This document shows positions 8,178-16,052 of a stretch of DNA of 49,254 bases, one piece after another; positions within the stretch are counted from its first letter, which is position 1, and the number at the start of each line of letters is the position of its first letter. Origin of the DNA: Oscillospiraceae bacterium (GTDB lineage Bacteria; Bacillota; Clostridia; Oscillospirales; CAG-272); contig SVRJ01000013.1 in NCBI GenBank assembly GCA_015064885.1, positions 1 through 49,254 of the forward strand. The letters run 5' to 3'. The position numbers and the translations under genes are program-made. The notes beneath the pieces are model-generated. The model saw only the letters and a program-made list of their open reading frames with translations, had not been told where the DNA came from and did not search any database.

Positions 8178-8185
8178 TACCAAAA

Positions 8186-8201
8186 ACACAATATCTTGTA
8201 T
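8186..8201. promoter_or_regulatory. NrdR box (upstream copy)
   Basis: ACACAATATCTTGTAT agrees at 14 of 16 positions with the NrdR consensus. Its distance from the other box is 31 bp centre to centre (three helical turns), the spacing known for functional NrdR box pairs. Confidence 0.85.
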
Positions 8202-8368
8202 TTCGTCGTTTTGAACAAATAAATTGATGCTAACATTATGAAAGTTAGTTTTCGCGAAGAAATTTGCCGAAGGAATTTTTCTTCGGCGTGTTCTTTTGTT
8301 CATATTTTCGGCAAAATGACGAATTTTATCGAAAAATATCGGATAGCAGCGAAGCCGAAGAAAAAGAT
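8202..8368. other. AT-rich gap between nrdD promoter and nrdG terminator
   Basis: No gene seen. It contains a hairpin with GCCGAAG / CTTCGGC arms (8266-8272 and 8281-8287) that lacks a convincing T-tract on either strand. Confidence 0.5.
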
Positions 8369-8390
8369 CCCGACAGAGGCTTCTGTCGGG
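8369..8390 (-). terminator. Terminator of nrdG
   Basis: Perfect 9-bp stem CCCGACAGA / TCTGTCGGG (8369-8377 and 8382-8390); on the minus strand it is followed by ATCTTTTTC. Confidence 0.85.
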
Positions 8391-8410
8391 AGAGAGTTTT
8401 TTCTTGTACG

Positions 8411-9124
8411 TTATATTCCCCGTACCGAGGTCGGTATGTAGAGGGAAGCTTCGCGTGCCGCCGCTTCCATCTCTTCTTTCGGCATTGCGAGAAATTCATT
8501 GTCTGTGCTTATCAGCTCGCCGGAATCCACAAAGCTTTGGAGAAAATATCTTTTTCCGCCTTCAAGCTCCTTTGCCGCAAGAATAATATCCTCTTTTGTG
8601 TGCAGAGGAAGAACCACGGTGGTTCTGAATTCAAAGTCGGTCTTGCCTTCCTTAAGGAGAGAGATGCTTTCTTTTATTTTTTGAATATCAACAGAGACTC
8701 CGCACGCTCTCGTATACGCTTCTTCGGTAAGTGCGCTCTTTACGTCCATGGCGACGTAATCCAAAAGACGCATATCGATAAGCGAGCGCAGAAGAGAGGG
8801 TGAGGTTCCGTTGGTATCAAGCTTTACAAGATACCCGAGCTCCTTTATTTCTTTTATAAACGTTATAAGAGGGTCACCGTAAAGGGTGGGTTCTCCTCCG
8901 GTTATGCAAACGCCGTCGAGTATTCCGCGTCTTTTTTTCAGAAAGGAGAAGACATCCTCCGTGTTTATTATCTCATCATTTCCGTATACCACCCTCGGAT
9001 TGTGACAGAAGGGGCAACGCATATTGCAGCCGGCTAAAAACAGGGTGCAGGCTACCTTTCCGGGGAAGTCGAGCAGAGTGGTTTTCATCATTCCGCAAAT
9101 GCGGACGCTTTTTGTATCAGCCAT
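8411..9124 (-). CDS. nrdG: Anaerobic ribonucleotide reductase activating protein (radical SAM)
   Basis: 237 residues. The N-terminal CNMRCPFC motif (near residues 33-40) binds the [4Fe-4S] cluster that cleaves S-adenosylmethionine to form the glycyl radical on NrdD. GGEPTL and TNG motifs of the radical SAM barrel follow. Function: cytoplasmic activase of the class III reductase encoded just downstream. It is longer than E. coli NrdG and closer to the clostridial pflA-like type. The ATG at 9124 overlaps the preceding membrane-protein gene by 8 nt with a GGGG-rich ribosome binding site inside that gene, so the two are translationally coupled. Confidence 0.9.
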   Translation of the reverse strand: MADTKSVRICGMMKTTLLDFPGKVACTLFLAGCNMRCPFCHNPRVVYGNDEIINTEDVFSFLKKRRGILDGVCITGGEPTLYGDPLITFIKEIKELGYLVKLDTNGTSPSLLRSLIDMRLLDYVAMDVKSALTEEAYTRACGVSVDIQKIKESISLLKEGKTDFEFRTTVVLPLHTKEDIILAAKELEGGKRYFLQSFVDSGELISTDNEFLAMPKEEMEAAAREASLYIPTSVRGI

Positions 9125-9722
9125 TTCTTTTCCCCTTTTCCGAAGAAGTTCTTTGCTTTTTTTCTTCTTTTATTTCGCGCCTGAGTCTTTCCGCCTTTGA
9201 TATACGTTCCTTTTTTTCTTTTCTCGGGAGAGAGGCGATAAGTCTGTCAAAGTATCCGCAGTCTCTGAGAAGGAGGAACCACGAGAGCGCAGCCACTATA
9301 AAGCATACGAGGAAGGCTGACGTCCCGTATATGACACGGTCTATCGGGTCTATAAGATAATAGATGCCGATAAGCTGTGTGTGGAAAATATAATTCAGAA
9401 GAGAAAATATACCCGAAAGCGAGGACGGAATAAATGCCGTTGAGGTAGTAGCCGCAAAATACCATACCGAGAAGAGGAGGGAGACGGTGAACCACACGGT
9501 GTTGAAGATCATAAGACGTTTTCTTCCGAGGAGTGCTGAAAGGTAAACGAACAGAATAATGAAAAGCACGTATATTCCGCTCGCAAGGAGATTCTCGATC
9601 TCCACCTTTTCGGTATATGGAAATTCACCCATATTGGCAAAAGAGATACCGAGGGTGAGCGAAAGAAGAAGGGCGACTGCGGTGATGTCGAGTATCTTGC
9701 CCTTGGTCAATTTTATTATCAT
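9117..9722 (-). CDS. Multi-pass membrane protein of unknown function, coupled to nrdG
   Basis: 201 residues with four or five hydrophobic segments (about 11-30, 44-64, 72-90, 99-120, 131-152) and a long, very basic cytoplasmic tail (about 167-201) rich in Lys, Arg and Glu. No family was recognised. GAAAGGAG at 9729-9736 supports the start. It is the first gene of a two-gene unit with nrdG, with a consensus promoter embedded in the upstream terminator. The coupling to nrdG suggests co-expression under anaerobic conditions but says nothing certain about its role. Confidence 0.8.
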   Translation of the reverse strand: MIIKLTKGKILDITAVALLLSLTLGISFANMGEFPYTEKVEIENLLASGIYVLFIILFVYLSALLGRKRLMIFNTVWFTVSLLFSVWYFAATTSTAFIPSSLSGIFSLLNYIFHTQLIGIYYLIDPIDRVIYGTSAFLVCFIVAALSWFLLLRDCGYFDRLIASLPRKEKKERISKAERLRREIKEEKKQRTSSEKGKRNG

Positions 9723-9736
9723 ACGCTTCTCCTTTC

Positions 9737-9782
9737 AAAAACTCCGCTTTTTGATATATAGATTATATCACAAAAGCGGAGT
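9737..9782 (-). terminator. Terminator of the spore germination gene, containing the next gene's -10 box
   Basis: Inverted repeat of 11 bp (9741-9751 with 9772-9782) continued by 7 bp (9752-9758 with 9764-9770) with one bulge, then TTTTT on the minus strand (9737-9741). RNA reading through from the germination gene would fold into a long terminator. Confidence 0.8.
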
Positions 9783-9790
9783 AAAGTCAA
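9762..9790 (-). promoter_or_regulatory. Promoter of the membrane protein-nrdG unit
   Basis: TTGACT (9785-9790) and TATAAT (9762-9767), spacer 17 bp. The -10 box lies in the stem-loop of the terminator, so transcripts starting here carry only its second arm. Confidence 0.85.
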
Positions 9791-9800
9791 TAACTCTTTT

Positions 9801-11228
9801 TTAAAATCGGTTCTTTTTTGATTTCGGAAGTCTGATGAAAAGAGACAGAAGCGCTTTTCCGTCAAACGGAAGGAGCGGGTAGAGATAAGAGTGCTTCGGA
9901 GTAACGGTCTTGTTTGTCGTCAGAAATACAGCGATAAGGACTATTCCGGCCGCAAGTCCCCACACTCCGAATAATTCTATAAGGATAAGGAGCATTATAC
10001 GCATGAATTTGAATGCGTATCCGAGCTCAAGCGATCTCTGCGTGAAGTTTGCGATAGCTACGAACGCCATAAGAAGTATCACCTCGGGGATAAGCCAGCC
10101 CGCACTTACCGCAAAATCACCAAGTATTAGTCCTCCGACGACAGAAAGCGAGTTGGTGAGCATATTAGGAGTATTCATAGAGGCGAGGCGCAGAACGTCT
10201 ATTATGAATTCGACCAGAAGCAGCTGCAGTATAAGAGGAAGCTCTCCGAGGTCCTTCGGATGCATAAATGCGAGCGATTGCGGAGTCCATCCCGGATTCT
10301 TCATAAAGAGAAACCACACCGGCACTGCAAAAAGGGTCAGCCAGAAGACCACGTGTCTTAAAAGACGTATATAAGTGCCGGTAAGCGGAGGAAAATAAAA
10401 ATCTCCCGTTTCCTGCATGAAATCGAATATAGAGGTGGGCAGAACTATGACCTCGGGCGTATTGTCTGTTATTATCAGAACGCTTCCCTCAAGAAGCTGA
10501 GCACATGCGGCGTCGGGACGCTCGGTGGTACGCATCTTCGGGAATGGGTTGTACCACCTTTGCTTTATAAGGGCTTCTGCGAGCGACTGATGCCCCATTG
10601 ATAGGTCGGACGTATCGAGAAGAGCTATTTTTTTCTTTATGTCCTCGACAAGCCGTTTGTTTGCCTTGCCCTCAATAAAGCACACAGCCACGTCGGTCCT
10701 CGAGGATTCTCCGACCGAAATATACTGCATACGAAGTGAGGTGTCGCGTATTCTTCTTCGTATGAGTGCGGTATTGAATATCAGTGTTTCTACAAATCCG
10801 TCCTTCGGACCTCTTACTACCTTGTCGCTTTCGGGCTCGCCCGTCTCACGTGCGGGATAGGTGCGGGCGTCTATTATTATTGCTCTCTCCTTAAAGGTGG
10901 AGCCCAGCATCAAGGTTGCTCCCGAAAGAACGAAGGTTATCATACTGTGTAGGTCCGCCGTTGATTCTGTCTCAACGTACGGAACGCAGTGGCGGATGAA
11001 GGACTCCGCACTTCCGTCTCCCTTTTCGGAAAGTGAACTCAGAGAGAGAAAATGCATCATGAGCTTTTGCATAACTCCGTCCTTTACAAAACCGTCTATA
11101 TAGAATAGGGTTATTTCGTCGTTTCCGATCTTCAGTGTCTTTTTTATTATGTCGAAGCTTTCCTTGCATGCAAGTGCGTTTTCGATAATTTTTACGTTTT
11201 CGGCGTAGTCTGCCGTAAGAGCCTTCAT
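9801..11228 (-). CDS. spoVAF: Spore germination protein, GerA/SpoVAF family
   Basis: 475 residues. A soluble N-terminal half (about 1-270) with the family's ESSRTDVAVCFIEGKAN segment is followed by a membrane part with five or so helices, including PLILQLLLVEFIIDVLRLAS and LILGDFAVSAGW, which closely resemble SpoVAF and GerA-type A subunits. It would sit in the inner spore membrane and take part in germination or dipicolinate handling. Here it stands alone, without spoVA or gerB/gerC neighbours. CGAGGTG at 11234-11240 is the ribosome binding site. The promoter looks like a sigma-G type, fitting forespore expression. SpoVAF is a better guess than a nutrient receptor subunit, but both share this fold. 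Confidence 0.85.
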   Translation of the reverse strand: MKALTADYAENVKIIENALACKESFDIIKKTLKIGNDEITLFYIDGFVKDGVMQKLMMHFLSLSSLSEKGDGSAESFIRHCVPYVETESTADLHSMITFVLSGATLMLGSTFKERAIIIDARTYPARETGEPESDKVVRGPKDGFVETLIFNTALIRRRIRDTSLRMQYISVGESSRTDVAVCFIEGKANKRLVEDIKKKIALLDTSDLSMGHQSLAEALIKQRWYNPFPKMRTTERPDAACAQLLEGSVLIITDNTPEVIVLPTSIFDFMQETGDFYFPPLTGTYIRLLRHVVFWLTLFAVPVWFLFMKNPGWTPQSLAFMHPKDLGELPLILQLLLVEFIIDVLRLASMNTPNMLTNSLSVVGGLILGDFAVSAGWLIPEVILLMAFVAIANFTQRSLELGYAFKFMRIMLLILIELFGVWGLAAGIVLIAVFLTTNKTVTPKHSYLYPLLPFDGKALLSLFIRLPKSKKNRF

Positions 11229-11254
11229 TCGGGCACCTCGTTTCTTTTTTTGAA

Positions 11255-11284
11255 TATTATGGCCTTTACGAAGGCAGAATATTC
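11255..11284 (-). promoter_or_regulatory. Sigma-G-type forespore promoter inside an inverted repeat
   Basis: On the minus strand GAATA (11280-11284) and CATAATA (11255-11261), spacer 18 bp, fit the Bacillus sigma-G consensus GHATR-17/18-CATWHTA exactly. The region is also an inverted repeat (GAATATT 11252-11258 with AATATTC 11278-11284, and GCCTT with AAGGC inside). Confidence 0.7.
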
Positions 11285-11307
11285 AAATTTTCGAACGATA
11301 AAGAAAG

Positions 11308-11331
11308 CCGTCGGAGAATTTTCTCCGACGG
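11308..11331 (-). terminator. Terminator of the rlmB-to-SDR operon
   Basis: 11-bp stem CCGTCGGAGAA / TTCTCCGACGG with a short loop, followed on the minus strand by TTTCTTT. Confidence 0.85.
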
Positions 11332-11353
11332 TCTTCTTTACGTATATAGGTTT

Positions 11354-12124
11354 TCAGTCCTTTTTCTGTTGCTTGCACCAGATGTTCATTACCATCTTGT
11401 GAGGAAGCATTTTTACTGCGAGCACCTGCGCTCTTACCGGGAAGCCGCATACAGATACGTCCTTGCCGCGTGACATATCGTAGATCGCGCGTCTTACGAC
11501 CTCGTCGGGATCGTAGAATCTGTTGTAGTAGGTGATAGTGTCATCGGATACCGCATGATCGAAGAACTCTGTTCTTACCCATCCGGGGCAGACTGCGAGC
11601 ATCTTTATTCCTCTGCTCTTGAGCTCTCTGCCGACCGCGCGGGAGAAGGAGAGCACGTATGCCTTCGACGCTCCGTATACCGAAATATAGGGAACCGGCT
11701 GGAAGGATGAGAGGGAGCCCATATTGTATATTTCGCATCCGTTGCCCATATAGGGAAGAGAAGCGTGGACCATTGCCGTGAGGGAGGCTGAATTGAGAGC
11801 TACCATATCGTATGCGTCGTCGATATTCATCGTTTCAAACTCGTGGAATCTTCCAAATCCTGCGGCGTTGACGAGAACACGCACGTAAGCTCCCGTCTGT
11901 TCAAGAAGCTTTGCATATTCCTTTATGCTTTCCTTGCTTGAAAGGTCGAGGGATATTGCGCGGATGGTTCTGTCACATACCGATTCAAGCTCTGCGAGTC
12001 TGTCTGTCCTTCTTGCTATTACCCATATTTCTTCTACGTCGGAGTAGTAAGGATGAGCATCGAGCTGTCTGAAAAATTCTTTTCCTATGCCCGAGGAGGC
12101 ACCTGTGATTACTGCTATATTCAT
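11354..12124 (-). CDS. Short-chain dehydrogenase/reductase
   Basis: 256-residue classical SDR. NAD(P)-binding TGASSGIG at 7-14, NAAG near 85, catalytic Ser in GSLSSF and YGASK (Tyr-x3-Lys) near 150-154, then PGWVRTEFF. The Arg-rich IARRTDR after the second strand suggests NADPH. Substrate is unknown; the pattern is close to ketoreductase-like SDRs of Clostridia annotated as DltE/YqjQ-type oxidoreductases. AAGGAA just upstream is the ribosome binding site. Last gene of the operon, 29 nt after PPi-PFK and followed by a strong terminator. Confidence 0.85.
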   Translation of the reverse strand: MNIAVITGASSGIGKEFFRQLDAHPYYSDVEEIWVIARRTDRLAELESVCDRTIRAISLDLSSKESIKEYAKLLEQTGAYVRVLVNAAGFGRFHEFETMNIDDAYDMVALNSASLTAMVHASLPYMGNGCEIYNMGSLSSFQPVPYISVYGASKAYVLSFSRAVGRELKSRGIKMLAVCPGWVRTEFFDHAVSDDTITYYNRFYDPDEVVRRAIYDMSRGKDVSVCGFPVRAQVLAVKMLPHKMVMNIWCKQQKKD

Positions 12125-12153
12125 ATTATTTTCCTTTTCTTTTGAACTTTTTA

Positions 12154-13383
12154 TCAGAGAACTATATGTACGGGAAGTCCCATTCTGAATTCGGGAGAGG
12201 TCTCTCCTTCAATAAGAGGAAGAATATATTTTACGCATTCGTCGGTTACGTTGTTTCCCTCTTCGTTGATGAATTCACGAGGCACCTCTTTTACTTTATT
12301 TGCGATCTCCGCGATATCGCTGTGAGATATTTCGTATGTATAAGGCTCGGTGGTCTTTCTCACTATAGTCATCATTTCGCGGGTGACACCGTTTACCGCT
12401 GCTTCAACCGCTCCGCGTCCTACGCATACCGATTCCTCAAGGTCTGTCTTTGAGGCAATGTGAGAAGCACATCTCTGGGGAAGGTTGAGCTCGATAGAGC
12501 GCACCTTACATCCGATCTTTTCTTTTACCGCAAGCTCAAGTGCCTTGCCGGTACCCGAGAGTTGCTTGTGTCCGAATGCGTCTACAGAGCTTGCGGATAT
12601 GCCCTCGCAAACGTACGTTCCGTCTGCAAAGCGGATTCCCTCGCTTACCGCAATGACTACGTTCGGGTGCTTGTCGAGACAAGCGTATACGGAGGAGAAA
12701 AACTCATCCATGCTGAAGGGGACCTCGGGGAGATAAACGAGGTCGGGAGCGTCGATTCCCGCGGCACGTCCGAGCGCGGAAGCCGCTGTAAGCCATCCTG
12801 CGTCTCTTCCCATTATCTCGACAATGGTTACAGCCTTCTTTGTGTAGACCGCGCAGTCACGTATTATCTCTGAAAGCGTTACCGCGATGTGCTTAGCGGC
12901 AGAGCCGTAGCCGGGTGTGTGGTCTGTTCCGACAAGATCGTTGTCTATCGTCTTCGGAACGCCCATTATGCGCATCTCATAGTCGTGCGTTTTAGTGTAT
13001 TCCGAGAGCTTTGCTACTGTGTCCATTGAATCGTTGCCGCCTATATAGAAGAAGTAGCGGATATTGTATTTCTTGAAAACCGAGAGGAGCTTTTCGTAGA
13101 CCGAATCGTCCTCGCCCTTTTTCGGAAGCTTCTTTCTGCACGAGCCGAGAGCCGCTGCGGGTGTGTTTTCAAGAGTTGTGAGCTTGTATTCCGAGTCGAA
13201 GTATTCCGAGAGGTTTATGAGCCTTTCTTCAAGAAGACCTTCAACACCGTTTCTCATACCGTAAAGTGTTTCGATCTCCTCGGCTGCGAGAGCTCCGCGG
13301 ATAACTCCGGAGAGAGTAGCGTTGATTGCGGCTGTAGGGCCTCCGGACTGCCCCACCACAGCGTTTCCTATAAGCTTGTTCAT
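12154..13383 (-). CDS. Pyrophosphate-dependent 6-phosphofructokinase
   Basis: 409 residues, longer than the roughly 320-residue ATP-PFK. It carries GQSGGPTAAINA at the phosphate-binding start, GGNDS at 115-119 and PKTIDND at 143-149. In the PFK superfamily Asp at the fourth position of GGxD and Lys in PKTIDND are the marks of PPi-dependent enzymes (ATP-PFK has GGDG and PGTIDND). The reaction, fructose 6-phosphate + PPi to fructose 1,6-bisphosphate + Pi, is cytoplasmic and reversible. The second Met (13383) was preferred because GAAAGG lies 8-9 nt before it; the Met at 13407 has no ribosome binding site. It fits with ppdK at 45 kb for PPi-linked glycolysis. Confidence 0.88.
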   Translation of the reverse strand: MNKLIGNAVVGQSGGPTAAINATLSGVIRGALAAEEIETLYGMRNGVEGLLEERLINLSEYFDSEYKLTTLENTPAAALGSCRKKLPKKGEDDSVYEKLLSVFKKYNIRYFFYIGGNDSMDTVAKLSEYTKTHDYEMRIMGVPKTIDNDLVGTDHTPGYGSAAKHIAVTLSEIIRDCAVYTKKAVTIVEIMGRDAGWLTAASALGRAAGIDAPDLVYLPEVPFSMDEFFSSVYACLDKHPNVVIAVSEGIRFADGTYVCEGISASSVDAFGHKQLSGTGKALELAVKEKIGCKVRSIELNLPQRCASHIASKTDLEESVCVGRGAVEAAVNGVTREMMTIVRKTTEPYTYEISHSDIAEIANKVKEVPREFINEEGNNVTDECVKYILPLIEGETSPEFRMGLPVHIVL

Positions 13384-13420
13384 ATCTGTAACCTTTCTTA
13401 CCTGCATATTATATGCGGTA

Positions 13421-14137
13421 TTATTTGAATGTTTTCATGTTTTTACTGTAAATATTCTTTCTCATAAGTGAGTAATAATCCTCGGTCTCGCTTTGGAGAA
13501 GAGAGAATTTGTCGCAAACCGCCTTTATGGGATACTCGGGATTGAGAGATCCGTCGGAGGAAGATGCCATAAGTATCATTGAAAGGAGGAGAGTACCGTT
13601 ATCTTCTTTACATTCCGCCTTCTTTATAAAAGGAATTATGTCCACCTCTTTTTCTCCGCTTTTACTTCTCTTGAGCATAGTCAAAGGAGAGGTCGAAAGA
13701 AAGGACGTAATTTCATCCGCGGTCCCCGCATCGGCGTTTTTACAGGTTATTCTGCACTCGTATTCCGCATAATAGATATCCGAGAATTTTGTGTCGGGAT
13801 AATAAATGTCAACTATACGCATCTCGCTTGTGAACTGTGCGGAAAGACATTCCTTTATATCTGAAAGAGAAATTTCTCTTTCCATTTTGATATCAACAAA
13901 TTCGCAAACGCTTTCGCAACCGACCGAAAGGGGAAGTGAGAAAACCAATTTCGCGTGCGGATTGAAGCCCTTTGTGTACCACACGGGCAGTCGTGAGCGT
14001 ATAAGACAGCGGTTAAACGTTCTCTGAAGGTCGAGATGAGAAATAAATTTAAGCGTACCCGTCTTTTCAAACATTATTCTGACGGTTGCCGGAGCTTCAA
14101 GCATTGGGAGAGCTTTTATTTGTTCGACGGACAGCAT
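13421..14137 (-). CDS. Radical SAM-linked protein, TIGR03936 / DUF2344 family
   Basis: 238 residues. The opening (VRIMFEKTGTLKFISHLDLQ) and the YTKGFNPHAKLVFSLPLSVG segment are the hallmarks of the DUF2344 family, always found beside or fused to a TIGR03960 B12/radical SAM protein. Molecular function is unknown. A strong GGAGGTG (14145-14151) lies within the 3' end of the preceding radical SAM gene and the reading frames overlap by 22 nt, so the partners are made together. In many Firmicutes the pair precedes rng and rplU; here the next gene is PPi-PFK. Confidence 0.88.
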   Translation of the reverse strand: MLSVEQIKALPMLEAPATVRIMFEKTGTLKFISHLDLQRTFNRCLIRSRLPVWYTKGFNPHAKLVFSLPLSVGCESVCEFVDIKMEREISLSDIKECLSAQFTSEMRIVDIYYPDTKFSDIYYAEYECRITCKNADAGTADEITSFLSTSPLTMLKRSKSGEKEVDIIPFIKKAECKEDNGTLLLSMILMASSSDGSLNPEYPIKAVCDKFSLLQSETEDYYSLMRKNIYSKNMKTFK

Positions 14138-15984
14138 GTTCTTTCACCTCCAAGCTTGTTCGCACCGCAGCCCGAGCATTTTTCTCTGCATGACGGGGTT
14201 GCTTTTCCTGCGTATGCGTTGTTTCTTTCTCTTATAAGGAATTCCTTGCTTACGCCTATATCTATTATATCCCAGGGAAGGACCTCATCGAGACCAAACT
14301 GTCTGTTTGCATAGAAGGACATATCGAGACCGCACTCGTCAAATATTTCGCACCAGCCCTCATAATTGAAGTATTCATCCCAGGCATCAAAGCAGAAGCC
14401 TCTTTCGTGAGCTTTGGCTATTGCCGCCGAAATACGTCTGTCGCCTCTTGCAAATACAGCCTCGAGCCTTGAAACGTATGCGTCGTGGTGATTGTATTTT
14501 ACGTGTCTGTCCTTTATGCTTGCATAAAGGAGCTCTTGTTTGCGTCTCAGCTCCTCAAGAGAGTCCTGGGCTTCCCATTGGAAGGGAGTAAACGGCTTCG
14601 GAATGAGGCAAGCGACCGAAATCGTACAGGTGGGGGCTTTTTTGCGCTTTTCCTTGGGCATCTGATAATATTTATCTATAACGTGCGTGGCAAGAGTCGC
14701 GATCCCTTCAATATCCTCGTCCGTTTCTGTGGGCAGCCCCATCATAAAGTAGAGCTTTACGGTTGATTTTCCCGCCTCGAAGGCTACACCGACCGCACGC
14801 ATAAGATCTTCCTCGGTGACGTTCTTGTTTATAACGTCTCTCATTCTCTGCGTTCCCGCTTCGGGAGCAAATGTGAGAGAGGAGGAACGAACGGATGCAA
14901 CCTTGTCCATCAGCTCTCTAGTGAAGCTGTCGACACGGAGTGAGGGAAGCGAGAGGCTTATCATGTTCGGATCTGTAAATTCGAGGAGCTTGTCTGTAAG
15001 CTCGTCTATCCGGGTATAATCGCTTATAGAAAGCGAGGTGAGGGATATTTCGTCATAGCCGGATGACTCGTAAATGCATTTTGCATTGCGGCAGAGAACG
15101 TCGGGCGACTTTTCTCTGACCGGTCTGTATATCATTCCCGCCTGACAGAATCTGCAGCCTCGGATACATCCGCGAGCCACCTCGAGCATTATTCTGTCGT
15201 GCACCGTCTCTATATACGGCATTACGGGATTTTCGGGGAAATAGACCTTGTCGAGATCCTTTATTATTCTCTTTTTTATTTTTGTGGGGATATCGTCGTA
15301 TATGGGAGTGTATTTTTCGATAGTTCCGTCATCCTTATAGGTTACGCTGTAGAATGAGGGAACGTATATGCCTTCTATCTCTCTTGCTGCCTTATGAAGA
15401 AATTCCGTCTTTGTATATCCCGGCTTTTCCTTTTCCTCGATATACATTTTGGTGAATTCGAGAAGGACCTCTTCGCCTTCTCCGAGATTGAATACGTCGA
15501 AAAAGTCGGCAACAGGCTCGGCATTATATGCACATGGACCTCCGCCTATGATTATCGGATGCTCTTCATTTCGTTCGGAAGCAAAGATGGGGATCCCGGA
15601 AAGAGAAAGCATGGAAAGTACGTTTGTATAGCACATCTCGTACTGGAGAGAGAAGCCCACTATATCAAAGCTTGATACAGGGTCTCCGCTCTCGTGTGCA
15701 AAGAGAGGAATATTGTGCTCGCGCATTTTTTCCTGCATATCCGTCCATGGGGTGTAGACACGCTCGCAACGGATATCCGGGTCTCTGTTGAGCACACCGT
15801 AAAGTATACGTACACCGAGATTTGACATTCCTATTTCGTACGTGTCGGGAAAGCAGAAGGCAAAGGAAGCCTTAACACTGTTTTTGTCTTTGATGATCTG
15901 ACCGTATTCTCCGCCCGAATATCTTCCGGGCTTTGATACCGACTTGAGTATGCTTAGATAACGGTCGTCTTTTGCTATGTTCAT
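14116..15984 (-). CDS. B12-binding-domain radical SAM protein, TIGR03960 family
   Basis: 622 residues. An N-terminal cobalamin-binding-like domain (about 35-190, with IGMSNLG and GGGPCAYNAEP) precedes a radical SAM core with Cys273, Cys277 and Cys280 in CIRGCRFC. The C-terminus ends in a Cys-rich cluster (CREKCSGCG...CC, residues about 599-618) that could hold metal or a second Fe-S cluster. The family is widespread in Clostridia, paired with DUF2344, and biochemically uncharacterised; it resembles methylthiotransferases and hopanoid-type B12 radical SAM enzymes. No clear Shine-Dalgarno precedes the ATG at 15984, so the start is less certain than the rest. Confidence 0.88.
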   Translation of the reverse strand: MNIAKDDRYLSILKSVSKPGRYSGGEYGQIIKDKNSVKASFAFCFPDTYEIGMSNLGVRILYGVLNRDPDIRCERVYTPWTDMQEKMREHNIPLFAHESGDPVSSFDIVGFSLQYEMCYTNVLSMLSLSGIPIFASERNEEHPIIIGGGPCAYNAEPVADFFDVFNLGEGEEVLLEFTKMYIEEKEKPGYTKTEFLHKAAREIEGIYVPSFYSVTYKDDGTIEKYTPIYDDIPTKIKKRIIKDLDKVYFPENPVMPYIETVHDRIMLEVARGCIRGCRFCQAGMIYRPVREKSPDVLCRNAKCIYESSGYDEISLTSLSISDYTRIDELTDKLLEFTDPNMISLSLPSLRVDSFTRELMDKVASVRSSSLTFAPEAGTQRMRDVINKNVTEEDLMRAVGVAFEAGKSTVKLYFMMGLPTETDEDIEGIATLATHVIDKYYQMPKEKRKKAPTCTISVACLIPKPFTPFQWEAQDSLEELRRKQELLYASIKDRHVKYNHHDAYVSRLEAVFARGDRRISAAIAKAHERGFCFDAWDEYFNYEGWCEIFDECGLDMSFYANRQFGLDEVLPWDIIDIGVSKEFLIRERNNAYAGKATPSCREKCSGCGANKLGGERTCCPSNK

Positions 15985-16052
15985 TTTATGCTACGGTAAC
16001 GTGTTGGAGCAGATCTCCGCAACGCATCCTTTCTTAATATTCGTCAGATGTT

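Noticed and set aside
13384-13407. Longer start for the phosphofructokinase
   Set aside because: No ribosome binding site precedes it, whereas GAAAGG precedes the ATG at 13383.
15985-16052. Possible 13-codon leader peptide before the radical SAM gene
   Set aside because: The purine-rich run touches the ATG with no spacing, so it would not act as a ribosome binding site, and the peptide has no distinctive content.
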